Source: Bacilli bacterium
GTDB taxonomy: Bacteria > Bacillota_I > Bacilli_A > RF39 > UBA660
Direction of reading: 5' to 3'
Length of the DNA: 8,416 nucleotides
Assembly: GCA_900753645.1 (NCBI GenBank)
Contig: CAADZW010000170.1
Coordinates: forward strand, 1-8,416
The position numbers were made by a program, and so were the translations under genes. The notes beneath the pieces are model-generated. The model was not told where the DNA came from. It saw only the letters and a program-made list of their open reading frames with translations, and searched no databases. Positions 5,889-8,416 of the stretch are shown in pieces. Every line of letters begins with the position of its first letter. Position 1 is the first letter of the stretch.

Positions 5889-7592
5889 TTAGTAATCCTT
5901 CCCAAAAGCACTAGATACTTCGCTATACTTAGCCAAACTAGATCCACCATTCCAAGTCATAAAACCACCAGTTAATCCAGCATCATATAATCCACTTATT
6001 TCTTTACTAACCATATCTGGACCATAATGTGTTGCCGGACTCTTACTAGTATCATAAACTTGAATCCAAGTACGGACAATCGCTGGAGTTGTAGTCTCTT
6101 TTTGTCTTTCCATAACAAATTCGTTACCCCATAAATATAGCAAATCATAAGGAATAGTCCAAACTGGTGTCGTAAAACCATATTCAGTAGCTGTAAAGTG
6201 GTCAGGATAAGGCATACCACTTATAACATCAGCGATATTACTGATAGCAGCCCAATATTGTCCATAAGCAGTAACATAAGTATGAGCTGATTCACCAAAA
6301 ACATCGATCGATACATAGGCATCATATTTATGAATTTCATCACAAGCATACATAACAAATCTTTGAATAGCTTGAGCTTTTTCTTCATCGTAAGTATTAT
6401 TATAACTAATTCGACCAGATGTTTCTAATGAACCAACACGATCAGGAAATCTAACATAGTCAAATTGAATTTCATTAAAACCCATCTCTTGAACAGATTC
6501 GATCGCTAAAGCAACATTAAATTCCCAAACATGACGATTATAAGCACTAGGCCAATAAGATCCATCATGATTATATGATTTTCCAGTCTGTGTATCAATA
6601 ATTGTATTCTCAGGGTGATCCATAGAATAATAACTATCTTTAAAAACAGTAATTCTTCCGATAACATATAATCCAGCATCTTTTATTTTTTGAATTGCTT
6701 CTTTATATTCATCATAACTATTTATAGCATGTTCATAATTAGTAGGCGAATACTCTGCCATGGCTTTAGCTGGATATGCTGGACTTGTATTGTCTTTAAT
6801 ATCGACAACGATCGCATTGATTCCAGAACTTTTAGCTAATTTTATATATTCGTCAACATTGTAAACAACGCCTGCATTCATGTATAAAGCTCTTACTTCT
6901 TCAGGCATGACATTATTTTCAAACTTAGGTTTTTCATATGGATAGTAATCCAAATTAGCTGCGTCACCACCGCCCCACGAATCACCTCGATTGACATGAA
7001 TTTGATAACTACCATCTTCATCATAGTTAGCTAAAGCGAGTTCTTCCGTACTAACAAGATATTTACCATAAACATATCCTTCTTGGTCATTATATTTAAC
7101 TTTATACATATTAACAGAGCCATCATCTTCCAAATAATTGTAACCAGTTATCTCTAATTTACTCCCCTTATCTATCATGCTAAGTATTTTTATATCTTGA
7201 GAGTTTTCGTATAAGGTTAATGCTGTTCTTACGTACATTTCTTTTTCTTTGACAACATCTTTTTCCTCACTTACTAAATCTTCTGCTAAGACATAATAGT
7301 CTGTTTTTTCATAATTGATTTTATAGTAGTCAATTTCGTTGTTTGTAATTTTATCTTTGGAAATTGTTACCTTTGTACCACGTTTTAATCGACTAACCTC
7401 GTTATAATTCATATCATATAAAGGGATCGACAATTCAGTAGAAGCAGCATACATAACATCCTTAGTGACTATATTTTGTACACCTTTAAAAAGTCCTTTC
7501 AACAAGAAAAAACAAAGTATTCCAACTACCAAAACTGCAACAACAAAAATTATAATTCTTCCATAATGAACTTTTACTTTTTTCTTTTTCAT
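5889..7592 (-). CDS. Membrane-anchored putative glycoside hydrolase (DUF4015/GHL type) with SH3-like domains
   Basis: This 567-residue protein appears anchored by one N-terminal hydrophobic segment (about 12-35) after a lysine-rich start, with the rest outside the membrane. Two SH3-like modules seem to follow (about 47-108 and 117-181; the second ends EGYVYGKYLV), of the kind that often bind cell-wall material. The C-terminal part (about 230-565) matches the DUF4015 putative glycosyl hydrolase family: VVDIKD (262-267), EIQFDYVRFP (374-383), SIDVFGES (428-435), MPYPDHF (460-466) and GFMTWNGGSS (543-552) are spaced as in a TIM barrel. D378 in QFDYVRFP is a plausible functional acid, but activity and substrate are unproven for the family. 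A Shine-Dalgarno AGGTG (7600-7604) supports ATG 7592. It sits between yunB and yutD, so a cell-envelope or spore-envelope role is plausible inference only. Confidence 0.87.
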   Translation of the reverse strand: MKKKKVKVHYGRIIIFVVAVLVVGILCFFLLKGLFKGVQNIVTKDVMYAASTELSIPLYDMNYNEVSRLKRGTKVTISKDKITNNEIDYYKINYEKTDYYVLAEDLVSEEKDVVKEKEMYVRTALTLYENSQDIKILSMIDKGSKLEITGYNYLEDDGSVNMYKVKYNDQEGYVYGKYLVSTEELALANYDEDGSYQIHVNRGDSWGGGDAANLDYYPYEKPKFENNVMPEEVRALYMNAGVVYNVDEYIKLAKSSGINAIVVDIKDNTSPAYPAKAMAEYSPTNYEHAINSYDEYKEAIQKIKDAGLYVIGRITVFKDSYYSMDHPENTIIDTQTGKSYNHDGSYWPSAYNRHVWEFNVALAIESVQEMGFNEIQFDYVRFPDRVGSLETSGRISYNNTYDEEKAQAIQRFVMYACDEIHKYDAYVSIDVFGESAHTYVTAYGQYWAAISNIADVISGMPYPDHFTATEYGFTTPVWTIPYDLLYLWGNEFVMERQKETTTPAIVRTWIQVYDTSKSPATHYGPDMVSKEISGLYDAGLTGGFMTWNGGSSLAKYSEVSSAFGKDY

Positions 7593-7611
7593 TCTACTTC
7601 ACCTATTAAGT

Positions 7612-7640
7612 AGTATAACACATATAGGTTTTTTATACAA
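7612..7640 (-). promoter_or_regulatory. Candidate promoter of the hydrolase-yutD pair
   Basis: On the minus strand, -10 TATACT (7612-7617) has the extended TGn motif (TGTTATACT), and a weak -35 TTGTAT (7635-7640) lies 17 bp upstream. Transcription would start near 7605, just before the AGGTG ribosome binding site at 7600-7604. I saw no terminator between yunB and this site, so read-through from yunB may add expression. A poor resemblance to a sigma-E type -10 (TATACTAC against CATACAAT) exists but is weaker than the sigma-A reading. Confidence 0.5.
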
Positions 7641-7651
7641 TCTAAAAATAT

Positions 7652-8401
7652 TTAATTTATAGGTAAAGCGATCGATGGTGAGTTTTGATTTAAACCATTC
7701 AAATAATAACTTGGTACATTACCTTGAATAAGTTTTAAAGCAACGGGAACAGTCGTGTTTATACTTGTTTTATCCGTAACAAAAGGTAATATTATTTGGA
7801 AAGACAAATCTAAAACTACATTAACCTCGATTAAAGCATTGTTGATACCATAATCTGTTACAGTCGTATTTACATAACTAACAATATCACCAACCAAACT
7901 AAAGCGAACGGGAATTTTAGGACCAACATTTGCTAAAAAAGAATTACCAAAGATAACCCCACTTGGTATTTCATAGATAATACCTTGCTTTAATTTACTC
8001 TGATTATAATCGACTAAAGCATTGGTGGTTAAATTTAATAATTCTATTTTCCCTTGTTCTAAATATTTTAAATTACTTTGAATAAGAGCGGTTGTTTCGG
8101 TTAATATTTTATTAACTGTTATCGGATTAAAATCAATCGCTTTGATGTCATCTTCTTCTTTTGTAATAATAAACAATTCTTCAATATCGATATTTTCCGT
8201 TATATTTTTGTTAATAGCATCGTTAATAACGATACTGACAAGTTTACGTGACTCCATTTCAGCGTAATCTAACAAAACCGGATTAGCTTTTAAACTAATA
8301 AATTTTAAAGTCAAAATAATAATAACAATCAAGATAAGTATAATCAAAATTACTCTATTTATCTTTCTTTGCTTTCTTTTTAATTTTATTCGTCTTCGCA
8401 T
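7652..8401 (-). CDS. yunB: Sporulation protein YunB
   Basis: YunB is needed for efficient sporulation in B. subtilis, where it is known as a mother-cell (sigma-E) gene; its molecular role is unclear. The protein is 249 residues, near the roughly 250 expected, so it is full length. A strongly basic N-terminus leads into one membrane segment (about 16-37), leaving most of the chain outside the cytoplasm. Conserved YunB stretches are clear: DFNPITVNKILTETT (90-104), ANVGPKIPVRFSLVGD (157-172), DYGINNALIEV (183-193), and the end SPSIALP. Two adjacent ATGs exist at 8404 and 8401; GGTGG (8406-8410) is 1 nt from the first and 4 nt from the second, so 8401 is preferred. The promoter lies beyond the window. 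Its presence is the main sign that the organism belongs to an endospore-forming lineage. Confidence 0.92.
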   Translation of the reverse strand: MRRRIKLKRKQRKINRVILIILILIVIIILTLKFISLKANPVLLDYAEMESRKLVSIVINDAINKNITENIDIEELFIITKEEDDIKAIDFNPITVNKILTETTALIQSNLKYLEQGKIELLNLTTNALVDYNQSKLKQGIIYEIPSGVIFGNSFLANVGPKIPVRFSLVGDIVSYVNTTVTDYGINNALIEVNVVLDLSFQIILPFVTDKTSINTTVPVALKLIQGNVPSYYLNGLNQNSPSIALPIN

Positions 8402-8416
8402 CATACCACCAATATA

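Noticed and set aside
5612..5950. 112-residue version of YutD starting at 5950
   Set aside because: The extra 21 residues come from the end of the upstream hydrolase gene in another frame, have no good ribosome binding site and do not resemble the family; ATG 5887 is better supported.
4947..6220. Minus-strand ORFs at 4947-5132 and 5996-6220
   Set aside because: They are alternate frames inside prfB and the hydrolase gene, without ribosome binding sites or family similarity.
7613..7638. Inverted repeat GTATAA/TTATAC between yunB and the hydrolase gene
   Set aside because: It has only 6-bp AT-rich arms overlapping the predicted -10 and -35 boxes; chance is sufficient, and it is too weak for a terminator.
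1..8416. Mobile elements, CRISPR arrays, tRNA/rRNA genes, riboswitches or a defence system
   Set aside because: No transposase or integrase motifs, spaced direct repeats, cloverleaf or rRNA signatures or effector-like genes were seen; the window is filled by ordinary chromosomal genes with short gaps.

Overview
The window is strongly AT-rich and every gene I can support lies on the minus strand. The gene set points to an endospore-forming, low-GC Firmicute of the class Bacilli in the broad sense. The evidence is YunB (a sporulation protein), YutD (a DUF1027 protein typical of Bacilli and relatives), a B. subtilis-like prfB/YvjA/ftsE/ftsX block, and Shine-Dalgarno sites close to the AAGGAGGTGA consensus. 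An uncultured or Erysipelotrichia-like lineage would fit, but that is inference. The code looks standard: RF2 is present, yutD ends in UGA, and no other gene has an in-frame UGA except the programmed frameshift site in prfB. This argues against Mollicutes that read UGA as tryptophan.

In the direction of transcription (high to low coordinates) the layout is as follows. (1) yunB (7652-8401) is followed after a short gap, holding a candidate promoter, by a membrane-anchored DUF4015 (GHL-type) putative glycoside hydrolase (5889-7592). That gene is tightly coupled to yutD (5612-5887), and the group ends at a hairpin terminator (5578-5608). (2) One or two predicted promoters (5495-5572) drive prfB (4387-5476), which needs a +1 frameshift. 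It is followed with 1 to 16 nt gaps or an overlap by a YitT-family membrane protein (3516-4385), ftsE (2804-3499) and ftsX (1915-2817). This looks like one operon, closed by an AT-rich terminator at 1876-1899. (3) recG (from 1746, running off the left edge) has its own strong extended -10 promoter (1763-1791).

Functionally the window mixes translation termination (RF2), cell-wall and division control (FtsEX), DNA repair (RecG) and sporulation or envelope functions (YunB, the hydrolase-like protein). I found no mobile element, CRISPR array, tRNA, rRNA or defence system. The most interesting items are the prfB recoding site with its UGAA context, the uncharacterised hydrolase/yutD pair next to yunB, and a recurring design in which an extended -10 box sits almost directly on the ribosome binding site.
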